Shown here in pieces: positions 36,201 to 46,203 of a stretch of 64,000 bases of DNA. The notes below the pieces were generated by a model. That model ran no database searches. It had not been told where the DNA came from and worked only from the letters and a program-made list of their open reading frames with translations. This stretch comes from Paenibacillus pedocola (lineage in GTDB: Bacteria > Bacillota > Bacilli > Paenibacillales > Paenibacillaceae). The stretch is from the NCBI RefSeq assembly GCF_031599675.1, contig NZ_CP134223.1:1488001-1552000 (forward strand), in the 5' to 3' direction. Each line of letters opens with the position of its first letter. Position 1 is the stretch's first letter. The translations under genes and the position numbers were made by a program.

Positions 36201-37094
36201 GTGAATATCGATAATATTGAAGCATTTGTGTACATCAACCACTATGGTAGCTTCAATAAAGCCGCCGAAGTCCTGTATATCTCACAGCCGACTGTAACAG
36301 CCCGCATTCAATCGCTGGAACGGGAGCTGGATTGCCGGGTGTTTGACCGGCTGGGCAAACAGATTCATCTTACGGATAAAGGCAAGCAGTTTCTTCCGTA
36401 TGCTCAGCAAATTCTCCAGGTCTACCAAAACGGCAAACATCAGCTCCAGGCGAAGGGGCATATTCCGAATGAGCTGAGAATCGGCAGTACAGTATCGGTG
36501 TCCAATTATCTAATGCCGCATCTGCTGCTTCATTTGAAACGGAAGTATCCGCATATCAACATTAAGCTGACGACTTCATCCACAGATCTGCTGATTGATA
36601 AGCTGAAGGCGAAGGAGATTGATCTGGCTTTTATCCGTAAAGTTGTCAATCCGGCGATTCAGGCTTTCCCATTCTGCGAGGATCCTATTTCGCTGTATGT
36701 GTATGCAGGGCACCGGCTGGCCCTAAGCGGTCGTGCTTCCCTGCAGGATATCCGCAAGGAGACGCTGGTTTTTTTTGAATGCGGCTCTTTGGACTGGATG
36801 CGGCTGCACCGTGTATTTGAGAGCATGGAACAGCCGCCGAATATTGAATATCAGGTAGATAATCTGGAAACGGCCAAGAAGCTTGTATTGAAAAAAGCGG
36901 GTATCTGCTTTCTTCCGGCACTAAGCGTGCAGGAGGAGGTAGCGGCAGGAACGCTGATCCGGGTCGATATCGCGGAGACGGAGGGGATCTCCCTGCGGAC
37001 CAGCCTGATTTCACTGAACGGGGAGAACGGGGAATTCATCGAGACCTTGCTTGAACTGGGTGCCCTCAAAGCCGGAGATCGACTAATTGTATAG
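36201..37094 (+). CDS. LysR-type regulator of the alkylcysteine operon (YtlI-like)
   Basis: This 297-residue protein has an N-terminal LysR winged HTH (NIEAFVYINHYGSFNKAAEV, then SQPTVTARIQSLERELDCRV) and an effector-binding domain from ~90. The start is GTG 36201 with AAAGGAGG upstream; an ATG at 36147 has no ribosome site. It is directly followed, same strand, by a ytmI-like operon, as ytlI is in B. subtilis, so it probably activates that operon on sulfur limitation. The 120-bp gap after it holds GTGAT-N17-ATCAC, a possible LysR site. Confidence 0.85.
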   Translation: MNIDNIEAFVYINHYGSFNKAAEVLYISQPTVTARIQSLERELDCRVFDRLGKQIHLTDKGKQFLPYAQQILQVYQNGKHQLQAKGHIPNELRIGSTVSVSNYLMPHLLLHLKRKYPHINIKLTTSSTDLLIDKLKAKEIDLAFIRKVVNPAIQAFPFCEDPISLYVYAGHRLALSGRASLQDIRKETLVFFECGSLDWMRLHRVFESMEQPPNIEYQVDNLETAKKLVLKKAGICFLPALSVQEEVAAGTLIRVDIAETEGISLRTSLISLNGENGEFIETLLELGALKAGDRLIV

Positions 37095-37214
37095 ATGTAT
37101 TAAAAAACTCTATTAGCGTATGGTTACATGCAGTGATAAAGTTAATTGCATATAATCACGACTAATTCGATAGGGATTATAAAGTTAATTTTCAAAAAGT
37201 TTGGAGGGAAGGTC

Positions 37215-37730
37215 ATGAGTGAGGTTTACCGGCTGGCAGAACTGAAGGATGCGGAACAATTGCTGGATGTTACATACCGCGCCTATGAGCTTATTCGTGA
37301 ACTCGGGCTGCATTGGCCGGCAGCCAATGCCGACTTGGCGCTTATTGAAGATAACATAGCCACGAATGAGTGTTATGTGCTAGAGATTGACGGAGTGATA
37401 GCCGCCACCATCACATTGTCCAAGGAAGAAGAGATCAGGAAGCTTAGCCCGCTGCCTTTTATCAAATGGTTCGCTGCCCACCCGGATTACAGCAATAAGG
37501 GGTATGGCGGAAAGCTGCTGGACTGGGTGGAAGAGAATATTATTCTCGGACAATTGGGTTCACCTGAAGTCACTCTGGCAACGGCGAAGAAGCACCCGTG
37601 GCTGGTTGAAATGTATGAACGCCGGGGTTACGAACGGTTCCTGGAGCTGGATCCGCAGAATGGCGACGGCATTATGTATCTGCTGAAAAAAACACTTGCA
37701 GACAAACCACAATTCATTCAAAGGGGATAG
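37215..37730 (+). CDS. ytmI: GNAT N-acetyltransferase of the alkylcysteine operon (YtmI-like)
   Basis: This 171-residue GNAT protein has an acetyl-CoA loop AAHPDYSNKGYGGKLLDWVE near residue 92 and the C-terminal EMYERRGYERFLELD. In B. subtilis YtmI heads the ytm operon and is thought to N-acetylate S-modified cysteines before oxidation. Its identical place here, before the importer genes, supports that. The ATG at 37215 has GGAGGG upstream. The next gene starts 5 bp after its stop. Confidence 0.78.
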   Translation: MSEVYRLAELKDAEQLLDVTYRAYELIRELGLHWPAANADLALIEDNIATNECYVLEIDGVIAATITLSKEEEIRKLSPLPFIKWFAAHPDYSNKGYGGKLLDWVEENIILGQLGSPEVTLATAKKHPWLVEMYERRGYERFLELDPQNGDGIMYLLKKTLADKPQFIQRG

Positions 37731-37734
37731 AAAC

Positions 37735-38595
37735 ATGAAAAAATCCATTTCACTCGTATTTGCATCCATACTGACACTTGCGATTGCCGGCTGCGGGAAT
37801 AACAGCAACAACGCCGCGAACAGCGGCCAGACCGGAAATACGGCTGAAGCTGCGAAGTCATCGGAAGCACCGGCAAAAGTTACGAAGATCATTGTGGGCA
37901 CAGGCACAGCTTTTCCTCAAGTGTGCTTCATTGATGAGAACGGCAAGCTTACCGGCTTCGATGTAGAGCTGCTCAAAGAAGTCGATAACCGGCTGCCGGA
38001 CTATGAATTTGATTTTCAGACGATGGATTTCAGCAACCTGCTGCTCAGTCTGGAAACGAAAAAGATCGATCTCGTGGCCCATGTCATGGAAAAGAATCCC
38101 GAGCGGGAGCTGAAATACTCTTTTAACAAAGAAGCCTACGCCCACTGGAGAAACCGCATTGTCGTGGCTAAGGACAATGATACGATCCAAACGCTTGATG
38201 ATCTTAAAGGCAAGAAGGTATTGGTCGGCGCGACCAGCGCACAGGCGCAAATTCTGGAGAACTACAATAAAGAGCATGACAATGCGATTAATATCGTGTA
38301 CCAAAGCGGTACGGCTAACGATGCAGCTGACCAGATCAGCACCGGCCGTGTGGACGCTACGCTCGCTGCAGATTTTGTCCTGCCGATCATTGATCCGCAG
38401 AGTAAGCTCAAGGCTTCCGGTCCCGAACTGTCCTCCGCAGATATTCTCTATGTCTTCCGCAAGGATGATGCCGATTCGCAGAAGCTGTCGGATGCCATTG
38501 ACGGTGCCATCAAAGAGCTGAAGACGGACGGTACACTGGGTAAGCTGAGCACAGAATGGCTGGGTGCGGATGTTACCGCGGATTCGGCGCAATGA
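37735..38595 (+). CDS. Amino-acid (cystine/S-alkylcysteine) ABC transporter binding lipoprotein (TcyJ/K-like)
   Basis: This 286-residue lipoprotein has lipobox IAGC (Cys20) and a short Asn/Ser/Ala linker. It has the SBP_bac_3 fold: GTAFPQVCFIDENGKLTGFD near residue 60, ETKKIDLVAHVMEKNPERE near 120 and TNDAADQISTGRVDATL-type segments. B. subtilis has two paralogues (TcyJ, TcyK); here there is one. It delivers the substrate to the two permeases and ATPase that follow. Confidence 0.87.
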   Translation: MKKSISLVFASILTLAIAGCGNNSNNAANSGQTGNTAEAAKSSEAPAKVTKIIVGTGTAFPQVCFIDENGKLTGFDVELLKEVDNRLPDYEFDFQTMDFSNLLLSLETKKIDLVAHVMEKNPERELKYSFNKEAYAHWRNRIVVAKDNDTIQTLDDLKGKKVLVGATSAQAQILENYNKEHDNAINIVYQSGTANDAADQISTGRVDATLAADFVLPIIDPQSKLKASGPELSSADILYVFRKDDADSQKLSDAIDGAIKELKTDGTLGKLSTEWLGADVTADSAQ

Positions 38596-38628
38596 TTAAG
38601 CCGGTGAGCACGGGAAGGGAGGGAGTTT

Positions 38629-39414
38629 ATGGGCGCACCGTTTGATATAAGCTATGTATTCTCTTATTTGCCTAAGCTGCTGGGGACTTTGGGTACCACC
38701 TTGCTGATTGTCGGCTGCTCCCTGCTGGCAGGGATTATTGTCGGCTTTATCGTAGCGCTGCCAAGATTGTATAAAGTGCCGGTGCTGAAGACCTGCTCCG
38801 AAATCTATATCTCCTTTTTCCGGGGCACACCGATTCTTATCCAGCTTTTCCTGTTCTATTACGGGCTGCCAGAGATCCTGAAGCTGGTTCAAGTCGATAT
38901 GACCCGGACGCCAGTGCTGGTGTTTGTGATTCTGACCTATGGTCTGCACACAGGGGCATACATGTCCGAGATGATCCGCGCTGCAGTGCAGGCGGTGGAT
39001 AAGGGACAGGTCGAGGCAGCTTATGCAACGGGGATGACGGGGTTCCAGGCTTTTATGCGGATCGTGCTGCCGCAGGCGCTTGGAATTGCTATTCCGGTAT
39101 TCTCCAATCTGGTGATTGCCCTGCTCAAGGATACATCACTGGCATTCACGCTTGGTGTTATGGAAATGACAGGGAAAGCGCAGACGCTGGGCAGCTTGAC
39201 GCAGCATTTTATTGAAACCTATATCGCGCTTGCGCTGATCTATCTGGTTATCAGCTTTACGATTGAGAAGCTGCTGCTGGTAGCAGAACGCCGGCTGCTG
39301 CGGCATGAAAAGCGGAGCGCTGCCGAGAAAAGATCATTTAAAATCCATAAAAACTGGTCCTACCGCCGCATCATTGCTGAACTGGGACCAGGTAAAGGAG
39401 GCGCCGGTTTATGA
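38629..39414 (+). CDS. Amino-acid ABC transporter permease (TcyL-like)
   Basis: This 261-residue HisM-type permease has the N-terminal TM region from residue 18, SFFRGTPILIQLFLFYYGLP near 64 and the EAA loop EAAYATGMTGFQAFMRIVLP near 130. A basic ~35-residue C-terminal extension follows the last helix. The ribosome site is AAGGGAGGGAG. The ATG of the next gene overlaps its stop. Confidence 0.9.
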   Translation: MGAPFDISYVFSYLPKLLGTLGTTLLIVGCSLLAGIIVGFIVALPRLYKVPVLKTCSEIYISFFRGTPILIQLFLFYYGLPEILKLVQVDMTRTPVLVFVILTYGLHTGAYMSEMIRAAVQAVDKGQVEAAYATGMTGFQAFMRIVLPQALGIAIPVFSNLVIALLKDTSLAFTLGVMEMTGKAQTLGSLTQHFIETYIALALIYLVISFTIEKLLLVAERRLLRHEKRSAAEKRSFKIHKNWSYRRIIAELGPGKGGAGL

Positions 39415-40121
39415 AGCTGGACCCGTCGTTTATCTGGACCGCCTTCGTGCAGATTCTCAGTGCGATTCCTACGACCTTATATATTACCGTGGTTTCTGTC
39501 TTGATCGGGTTTGTGATTGGAGTAGCAGTGGCCCTGATCCGGATCTACAGAATTCCGCTGCTCTATCCGCTGGCTGTCGGGTATGTCACCTTTATCCGCG
39601 GTACGCCGATGCTGACGCATCTGCTGCTAATTTATTTCGGGCTTCCCGTGCTGATTGACGGTTTGGCGGTGCAGTTCGGCTGGAGCTTCAGGTCGGTGTC
39701 CATTCCGATGATTGGGTTTGCTTATATTTCGTTCTCCATTACAGCGGGAGCTTATATGTCAGAGGTCGTCCGCTCCGGCCTGCTCGCTGTGGACCGCGGC
39801 CAGCTGGAAGCGGCCCACTCCATCGGCATGACCACGCCTCAGGCGCTGCGGCGGATTGTTTTTCCCCAGGCGCTGGCGGCGAGTCTGCCCAACCTGTCAA
39901 ATTCGGTAATCGGTATGCTGCACGGGTCTACGTTGGCTTTTACCGTATCCGTGGTAGATATCAACGCTAAGGCGCAGATTGTGGCTTCGACGAACTGGAA
40001 GTTTTTTGAGGCTTATCTGGCGGCGGCGCTGATCTTCTGGGGGCTTACGTTCCTGATAGAGCGCGCGACATCGGTGATCGAGAAACGGATTAATCTGTAC
40101 AATCGGGGGGGAGTGGCATGA
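39411..40121 (+). CDS. Amino-acid ABC transporter permease (TcyM-like)
   Basis: This 236-residue HisM-type permease has [20 protein letters not shown] near residue 63 and the EAA loop [20 protein letters not shown] near 135. It pairs with the preceding permease to form the channel and is coupled at both ends by four-base overlaps. Confidence 0.9.
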   Translation: MKLDPSFIWTAFVQILSAIPTTLYITVVSVLIGFVIGVAVALIRIYRIPLLYPLAVGYVTFIRGTPMLTHLLLIYFGLPVLIDGLAVQFGWSFRSVSIPMIGFAYISFSITAGAYMSEVVRSGLLAVDRGQLEAAHSIGMTTPQALRRIVFPQALAASLPNLSNSVIGMLHGSTLAFTVSVVDINAKAQIVASTNWKFFEAYLAAALIFWGLTFLIERATSVIEKRINLYNRGGVA

Positions 40122-40870
40122 TCAGCTTAACGCAAATATCGAAGTCATTCGGCCGGCATCAGGTGCTGAACAATATAGATTTAACGGTGACCAAAGGCGA
40201 GGTTGTCGTCATTCTCGGGCCCAGCGGATCAGGCAAAACGACACTGCTGCGCTGTGTGAATTATCTGGAAAAGCCCAGCGGCGGAGAAATTACCATCGGG
40301 GATTTCAAGGTGAACTGCAAGCATGCCCGCAAAAAGGAGATTCACCAGCTCCGTCAAAAAACGGCGATGGTATTCCAGCAGTACAATCTGTTCCGTCATA
40401 AAACCGCGCTGGAGAACGTGATGGAAGGGCTGCTGATTGTCAAAAAGCTTCCGAAGGACGAAGCCAGAAAGCGGAGCATTGCGCTGCTTGAAAAGGTTGG
40501 CCTCGGCAGTAAGCTGGATGCTTATCCGAGCCAGCTCTCCGGAGGCCAGCAGCAGCGGGTCGGCATTGCCCGTGCCCTGGCGCTGGAGCCGGAGGTCATT
40601 CTGTTCGACGAGCCAACGTCGGCGCTGGACCCGGAGCTGGTGGGTGAAGTACTGGCCGTAATCCGCAAGATTGCCAAGGAAGGCATCACCATGATTGTGG
40701 TGACCCATGAAATGGGCTTTGCCCGCGATGTGGCGAACCATGTGGTCTTCATGGACGGCGGCGTCATTGTAGAAGAAGGCACACCCACAGAGTTATTCAA
40801 CCATCCGCGTGAAGAACGAACGAAGCAGTTCCTGAAGCGGATCACACCTGAATTGAACTATTCCATATAG
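40118..40870 (+). CDS. Amino-acid ABC transporter ATPase (TcyN-like)
   Basis: This 250-residue ATPase has Walker [10 protein letters not shown] near residue 34, a Q-loop in MVFQQYNLF, signature [15 protein letters not shown] and Walker [14 protein letters not shown], followed by the H-loop VTHEMGFA. It is the energising subunit of the importer. It overlaps the second permease by four bases. Confidence 0.93.
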   Translation: MISLTQISKSFGRHQVLNNIDLTVTKGEVVVILGPSGSGKTTLLRCVNYLEKPSGGEITIGDFKVNCKHARKKEIHQLRQKTAMVFQQYNLFRHKTALENVMEGLLIVKKLPKDEARKRSIALLEKVGLGSKLDAYPSQLSGGQQQRVGIARALALEPEVILFDEPTSALDPELVGEVLAVIRKIAKEGITMIVVTHEMGFARDVANHVVFMDGGVIVEEGTPTELFNHPREERTKQFLKRITPELNYSI

Positions 40871-40881
40871 GGGGCAAAATC

Positions 40882-41898
40882 ATGGCCATTACAATCAGCG
40901 TACTCGATCAAAGTCCGATCTATCCGGGAGAAACAGCGGAGGAAGCCTTCCGGCATACGATCAGGCTGGCGCAGCTGTCCGAACAGCTAGGGTTCCGCCG
41001 TTTCTGGGTGTCCGAGCATCATGACTCCGAGCAGGTGGCCGGCTCTTCCCCGGAAGTGCTGATCTCGCACCTGCTGGCGAAGACGGAGTCGATTCGCATC
41101 GGTTCCGGCGGAATTATGCTGCAGCATTACAGCCCGTACAAAGTGGCGGAGAATTTCAATGTGCTGGCTTCCCTGGCCCCGGGCCGGGTAGATCTGGGTG
41201 TAGGACGTGCGCCGGGCGGTCTGCCGCGCAGCACGCAGGCGCTGCAGCAGGGACAGGGCGAAGCCCCCAGCCTGACGGATAAAATAATTGAGCTGGAGAA
41301 GTACGTACATAGCCGGCTCGAAGCGGACCACCCGCTGGCTGGGCTGAAGGCAGGGCCTATCCCGGGTACTGCACCTGAGCTCTATGTGCTTGGTGCGAGT
41401 GTAAGCAGTGCGGAAATTGCCGCTGAACTGGGCTTACCGTACGTGTTCTCCTTATTCATTAACGGGGACCGGGCGGTGGCGCTGGAAGCCATTCGTGCTT
41501 ACCGCAACGGCTTTGTATCGGCCGAAGGCAGGCAGCCGCAGGCAATTATCGCGCTGGCGCTAATCGCAGCCAACACCGAGGAAGAGGCGAAGGAGCTGGC
41601 CGGCTCACATAAGCTGATCCGGATTACACTCGCCAGCGGAAAGACGCTGACAGTGGCTACCCGGGAGCAGGCGGAAGAATTTACCCGCCAGGCTAAAGAA
41701 GAATACACGATCGAAGAGCGGGAGCCGGAGATTACGAAAGGCACAAAGGAATCTGTACGTGAACAGCTGCTGGCACTGTCCGAGGCTTCAGGTGTCGAGG
41801 AGTTCATTATAACAACCAATGTGCAGCCGTTTGACAAACGTCTCCGCTCGTTTGAGCTACTGAGCGAAGCGCTGGCTGAGGTGCCGGCAGAGGCATAG
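40882..41898 (+). CDS. ytmO: Luciferase-like flavin monooxygenase (YtmO-like)
   Basis: This 338-residue LLM-class oxidoreductase of the MsnO8 subfamily begins SVLDQSPIYPGETAEEAF, with FRRFWVSEHHDSEQVAGSSP near residue 37, RIGSGGIMLQHYSPYKVAE and GRVDLGVGRAPGG near 105. It uses reduced flavin and O2. In the B. subtilis pathway YtmO forms the S-oxide of N-acetyl-S-alkylcysteine. It lies 11 bp behind the ATPase gene. Confidence 0.82.
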   Translation: MAITISVLDQSPIYPGETAEEAFRHTIRLAQLSEQLGFRRFWVSEHHDSEQVAGSSPEVLISHLLAKTESIRIGSGGIMLQHYSPYKVAENFNVLASLAPGRVDLGVGRAPGGLPRSTQALQQGQGEAPSLTDKIIELEKYVHSRLEADHPLAGLKAGPIPGTAPELYVLGASVSSAEIAAELGLPYVFSLFINGDRAVALEAIRAYRNGFVSAEGRQPQAIIALALIAANTEEEAKELAGSHKLIRITLASGKTLTVATREQAEEFTRQAKEEYTIEEREPEITKGTKESVREQLLALSEASGVEEFIITTNVQPFDKRLRSFELLSEALAEVPAEA

Positions 41899-41949
41899 GG
41901 TGGTCGATTAATTATTTACACAGGAAGTTGTAAGGAAGGGAGCCTGTAT

Positions 41950-43131
41950 ATGACAAGTAAAACCGCCGTGCTGAGCGTAGAAGCGCTTGGCGATCAGTTA
42001 ACCGGAATCCGCCGTCATCTGCACCGGCACCCGGAGCTGTCTAATGAAGAATTTGAAACGACACAATATATTACTTCACTGCTGGAACAGGCCGGAATCA
42101 GGGTTCTGGATTACGGCCTGGCAACCGGAGTGATCGCCGAGATTGGAGGCTTGAAGCCGGGTCCGGTCATCGCGCTGCGTGCCGATATAGATGCCTTGCC
42201 GATTCAGGAGGAAACCGGCGCAGATTATGCCTCGCAGGTTCCAGGCAAAATGCATGCCTGCGGGCATGACTTTCATACCGCGGCGCTGATTGGCGCCGCT
42301 TATCAATTGAAGCAGCAGGAGGAGCGGCTGCCGGGTACGGTGCGGCTCTTGTTCCAGCCCGCTGAGGAGAAGGCGCAAGGCGCGCAGCGGATCATCAGCA
42401 GCGGAGCATTGCAGGAGGTACGCGCGGTAATCGGGCTGCATAACAAACCCGACCTGCCGGCCGGAACGATCGGCATTACCGGCGGCCCGTTGATGGCAGC
42501 CGCAGACGGATTTGTGGTAGAGATTCTGGGCGGCAGCTCACATGCAGCAGTGCCGGAAGCGGGGATCGACCCTATCGTAGCCGCTTCGCATATTGTGACT
42601 GCCCTGCAGTCCATCGTCGGCCGCAATGTCAGTCCTCTTGAGAGCGCGGTGGTAAGCGTGACGCAGATACACAGCGGCAATTCATGGAATATCATTCCTG
42701 ACAAGGCTGTGCTGGAAGGCACGATCCGCACGTTCGATGAAGCCGTGCGTGCCAAGGTGCTGGAGCGTTTCGAGCAGGTAGCGGCTGGAGTAGCCTCCGC
42801 TCTCGGAGCATCCGCGACGGTCCGCTGGATCGGCGGGCCGCCGCCGGTGCTTAACGACGAAGCTCTTGCTGTGCTGGGGGTTGAGTCAGCCGAAGCGCTC
42901 GGCTACCGTGCATTGAAGCCGGTGCCCTCTCCGGCCGGTGAGGACTTTGCCTTCTACCAGCGTGTAGTGCCGGGATTATTCGTCTTCGTCGGCACGGACG
43001 GAAGCCGTGAATGGCATCATCCGGCCTTCAATCTGGATGAGCAGGCGCTTCCGGTGGCTGCCCGTTTCCTCGCGGATATCGCTGTACGTTCCTTAGAGTA
43101 CTACGCTGCCGGAGGAGGTGCGGAATCATAA
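41950..43131 (+). CDS. M20 amidohydrolase / N-acyl-amino-acid deacylase (YtnL/HipO-like), copy 1
   Basis: This 393-residue metal-dependent amidohydrolase has RRHLHRHPELSNEEFET, RADIDALPIQEETG, the metal motif MHACGHDFHTA near residue 100, QPAEEKAQGAQ, GGSSHAAVPEAGIDP and SPAGEDFAFYQ. It should remove the N-acetyl group after C-S cleavage, as YtnL does. Its TAA stop overlaps the apparent ATA start of the next gene, in the way ATGA overlaps normally look. Confidence 0.85.
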   Translation: MTSKTAVLSVEALGDQLTGIRRHLHRHPELSNEEFETTQYITSLLEQAGIRVLDYGLATGVIAEIGGLKPGPVIALRADIDALPIQEETGADYASQVPGKMHACGHDFHTAALIGAAYQLKQQEERLPGTVRLLFQPAEEKAQGAQRIISSGALQEVRAVIGLHNKPDLPAGTIGITGGPLMAAADGFVVEILGGSSHAAVPEAGIDPIVAASHIVTALQSIVGRNVSPLESAVVSVTQIHSGNSWNIIPDKAVLEGTIRTFDEAVRAKVLERFEQVAAGVASALGASATVRWIGGPPPVLNDEALAVLGVESAEALGYRALKPVPSPAGEDFAFYQRVVPGLFVFVGTDGSREWHHPAFNLDEQALPVAARFLADIAVRSLEYYAAGGGAES

Positions 43132-44303
43132 CTCAGCATTCCAGTTATGACGTAATTATTGTCGGCGCAGGCTCGATGGGGATCAGCGCCGGGTATGAGC
43201 TGGCCCGGCGCGGAGTGAAGACGCTGCTGGTCGATGCTTTTGATCCGCCGCATACAGAAGGAAGTCATCACGGCGATACCCGGCTGATCCGCCATGCTTA
43301 CAGCGGTGATCCCGCCTATATTGATCTGGTCTTGCGGGCCGATCAGCTATGGCAGGAAGCCGAGGAGCGTAGTGGAACAGAGCTGCTGGTACGCTCGGGA
43401 GTGCTCAATCTCGCGGACAGTGCTATCTATTCCTTCGCCGGACGTCTGGCGGAAGCAGAGAAACGGAAGGTGCGGGTTGAGCACCTGGACGCCGGGGAAA
43501 TCAGGCGGCGCTGGCCGGCACTGAACATTCCGGAATCATTTGCAGCAATGTATGAGCCGGATGCCGGATATTTGTACAGTGAGCGGTGTATTGCCGCCTA
43601 CCGCCAGCTTGCTCTTGCACATGGTGCGGAGCTGCTGACGAACACCCCTGTAGTGAACATTACCGCCCGCGAAGGCAGTGTCACGGTTCACACGGCTAAA
43701 GGTGATTATCACGGAGGGGTGGCAATTCTTAGCACCGGAGCCTGGTTCAGTGCATTGGCGCCATTTGTACAACTGCCGATCAAAGCGGTCCGCAAAGTTG
43801 TCGGATGGTTTGATAGCGCACCGGCTTTTGCTGCCGGGAATTTCCCCGGCTTCACGCTGGGGGCGGAGGAGGGCGGTTATTACGGCTTTCCCGGTATTGA
43901 CGGGGCCGGCCTGAAGATCGGCCGGCATGATACGGGCCGGGAGTGGACGCCGGGTGAACCGCTGGCGCCGTTCGGCAGTGAAGCCGGCGACGAGGGAGAC
44001 CTCCGCCGGGTGCTGGAGGCTTACATGCCGGGTGCCGCCGGGCAGCTGCTTAAAGGTTCTGTATGCAAATATGAGCATACACCCGATGAAGATTTTATCA
44101 TTGACCGCCATCCGCTCCACTCTAATGTGCTGCTAGCCGGAGGATTCTCGGGGCATGGCTTTAAATTTTCCAGTGTCGTAGGAGAAATACTGGCGGACCT
44201 CACGACCCGTGGGGCTACAAGCCATAATATCCGGCCCTTTTCATTATCACGCTTTACACCGCCTGACCATCCGCAGGCAGGTCTTCAATTGGAGGGGATA
44301 TAA
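43128..44303 (+). CDS. Sarcosine oxidase / N-methyltryptophan oxidase-like flavoenzyme, apparent ATA start
   Basis: This 391-residue FAD enzyme of the MSOX/SolA family has the dinucleotide fold YDVIIVGAGSMGISAGYELA at residues ~7-26, SHHGDTRLIRHAY near 45, the covalent-flavin cysteine in SVCKYEHTPDE (Cys313, close to MSOX Cys315) and GGFSGHGFKFS. The first in-frame ATG (43176) would remove the GxGxxG motif. The only start positioned behind the strong GGAGGAGGTG is ATA at 43128, overlapping the previous stop as ATAA. In this operon it may oxidise an N- or S-alkyl amino acid. It has no counterpart that I recall in the B. subtilis ytm operon. Confidence 0.75.
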   Translation: MTQHSSYDVIIVGAGSMGISAGYELARRGVKTLLVDAFDPPHTEGSHHGDTRLIRHAYSGDPAYIDLVLRADQLWQEAEERSGTELLVRSGVLNLADSAIYSFAGRLAEAEKRKVRVEHLDAGEIRRRWPALNIPESFAAMYEPDAGYLYSERCIAAYRQLALAHGAELLTNTPVVNITAREGSVTVHTAKGDYHGGVAILSTGAWFSALAPFVQLPIKAVRKVVGWFDSAPAFAAGNFPGFTLGAEEGGYYGFPGIDGAGLKIGRHDTGREWTPGEPLAPFGSEAGDEGDLRRVLEAYMPGAAGQLLKGSVCKYEHTPDEDFIIDRHPLHSNVLLAGGFSGHGFKFSSVVGEILADLTTRGATSHNIRPFSLSRFTPPDHPQAGLQLEGI

Positions 44304-44782
44304 TGAGCATTGCTCAAATCAATGATTATCAAAATACTCATCAGCAATTAGTACAGGCGACAGACGGGTTAACGGAGGAACAGCTGAGATGGAAGGCGGA
44401 ACCGGCCAGCTGGAGTATTACCGAGGTGCTGGCTCATCTGGCTGACCACAGCATTGTAGTATCGTTCCGCATTCGTGACATCCTTGCAGGTACCACAGCG
44501 CAGCTGCCAGCCTTTAACCAGGATGCCTGGGTCAGCGGGCAGCATGCCAATCAGGGAAGCGCCGCCGACAGTCTGGAGCTGTTCCGCAGCCTGCTGCATT
44601 ATAACAGTCTGCTATTTGGCCGGCTAAGTGTAGAGGATTGGGAGAAAAGCGGAATCAATTTCAAAGGCGAAACTGTGAGAATAACCGACATCATCCGCAG
44701 CTTCACTGCACATGTGCAGACACATCTTAACCAGATTGCACGGATTAAGCAGGGGGCGGCATCTGCAGCGTTTATTCAGTAA
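44303..44782 (+). CDS. DinB-family protein (bacillithiol S-transferase-like)
   Basis: This 159-residue four-helix DinB_2 protein has LRWKAEPASWSITEVLAHLADHSI near residues 28-51 and a C-terminal FTAHVQTHLNQIARI. They provide the metal-binding histidines of the fold. DinB_2 members include BstA-type bacillithiol transferases, which conjugate electrophiles to bacillithiol. Placed among alkylcysteine-salvage enzymes, a thiol-conjugate role is a reasonable inference. Its ATG overlaps the previous stop by one base (TAATG). Confidence 0.75.
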   Translation: MSIAQINDYQNTHQQLVQATDGLTEEQLRWKAEPASWSITEVLAHLADHSIVVSFRIRDILAGTTAQLPAFNQDAWVSGQHANQGSAADSLELFRSLLHYNSLLFGRLSVEDWEKSGINFKGETVRITDIIRSFTAHVQTHLNQIARIKQGAASAAFIQ

Positions 44783-44865
44783 TAGTATAGCGAGTGCTTT
44801 CGAAGCGAGTTTTGCGAAGTGAATCAATGAAGCGGATGCTAACAAAACTTTGAGGAGGAACGAAC

Positions 44866-46203
44866 ATGACCAAACCAAAACAACTGAAGCTGGGTGCACT
44901 GCTGCACGGGGTGGGTGGCAGCACGTCGATGTGGCGTCATCCGGACGCCAAGCCGGATGCCAGTGTGAACTTTGAATTATACAAACAATGGGTACAGAAG
45001 GCAGAGGAGGGCAAGCTGGATCTAATCTTCATCGCGGACGGCTTGTACATTAACGAAAAGTCCATTCCGCATTTCCTGAACCGGTTTGAGCCGCTGACGA
45101 TTCTCAGCGCACTTGCTGCGGTCAGTACTAACATCGGTCTGGTCGGCACGCTGTCTACCTCCTACAGTGAGCCCTTTACGGTTGCGCGCCAGTTCGGCTC
45201 TCTGGATGTTATCAGTGGCGGCCGGGCCGGCTGGAATGTGGTTACTTCCCCGCTGGAAGGCTCCGCTTCGAATTACAGCAAAAAAGAACATCCGGACCAC
45301 AGCAAACGCTATCGCATTGCTGAGGAGTATTTACAGGTGGCGCGCGGGTTATGGGATTCCTGGGAGGATGATGCGTTTGTCCGCGACAAGGAGTCGGGCG
45401 TCTTTTTTGATCCGCAAAAAATGCATGCGCTGAACCATGAAGGAGAGTTCTTCTCTGTGAAGGGGCCGCTAAATATTGCCCGTTCGAAGCAGGGGCAGCC
45501 GGTGGTGTTCCAGGCAGGCTCTTCGGAGGTAGGCAAAAATTACGCCTCGAAGGAAGCGGATGCGATCTTCACTGGTCATGAAACGCTGGAGGAAGCGCAG
45601 GCCTTCTACAGTGATGTTAAGTCACGGATCGCCTCATTTGGCCGGAACCCGGATGAGGTGCTGATCTTCCCGGGAATTGCCCCAATCATCGGCGACACGC
45701 CGGAGGAGGCGGAGCGCAAATACCAGGAGGTAGCCGGACTCGTCACGATCGAGAACGCTCTGAATTATCTCGGCAGATTCTTCGAGCATCATGATTTCTC
45801 GCAGTATCCGCTGGATGAGCCGTTCCCTGATGTTGGCGAGCTGGGACGTAACAGCTTCCAGAGCGGCACGGATAAGATCAAAAAGGATGCGAAGGAGCGG
45901 GGCTTGACGCTGCGTCAGGTTGCTATTCAGTCTGCTACTCCTCGAAGCAGCTTCATCGGGACACCGGAGCAGGTGGCTGATCAGGTTCAGACCTGGTTTG
46001 AAGCCGGCGGGGCAGACGGATTCATGATCGCAGCGGCTGTACCGAACGGCTTGGAGGAATTCGTGGACCGGGTAGTGCCGATTCTGCAGGAGCGGGGGTT
46101 ATTCCGTACGGAATACGAAAGCGACACCCTGCGCGGAAACCTTGGCATTCCGGTGCCGGAGAACCGCTACTCGAAGACTTCAGAGCCGGCAGGGCAAATT
46201 TGA
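44866..46203 (+). CDS. ytnJ: NtaA/SnaA/DszA-type flavin monooxygenase (YtnJ/CmoJ-like)
   Basis: This 445-residue LLM-class monooxygenase opens [20 protein letters not shown], followed by [19 protein letters not shown] and [11 protein letters not shown] near residue 130, and [18 protein letters not shown] near 205. In B. subtilis the YtnJ enzyme cleaves the C-S bond of N-acetyl-S-alkylcysteine sulfoxide, releasing N-acetylcysteine. The start follows GAGGAGG. Its stop overlaps the TTG of the next gene (TTGA). Confidence 0.85.
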   Translation: MTKPKQLKLGALLHGVGGSTSMWRHPDAKPDASVNFELYKQWVQKAEEGKLDLIFIADGLYINEKSIPHFLNRFEPLTILSALAAVSTNIGLVGTLSTSYSEPFTVARQFGSLDVISGGRAGWNVVTSPLEGSASNYSKKEHPDHSKRYRIAEEYLQVARGLWDSWEDDAFVRDKESGVFFDPQKMHALNHEGEFFSVKGPLNIARSKQGQPVVFQAGSSEVGKNYASKEADAIFTGHETLEEAQAFYSDVKSRIASFGRNPDEVLIFPGIAPIIGDTPEEAERKYQEVAGLVTIENALNYLGRFFEHHDFSQYPLDEPFPDVGELGRNSFQSGTDKIKKDAKERGLTLRQVAIQSATPRSSFIGTPEQVADQVQTWFEAGGADGFMIAAAVPNGLEEFVDRVVPILQERGLFRTEYESDTLRGNLGIPVPENRYSKTSEPAGQI

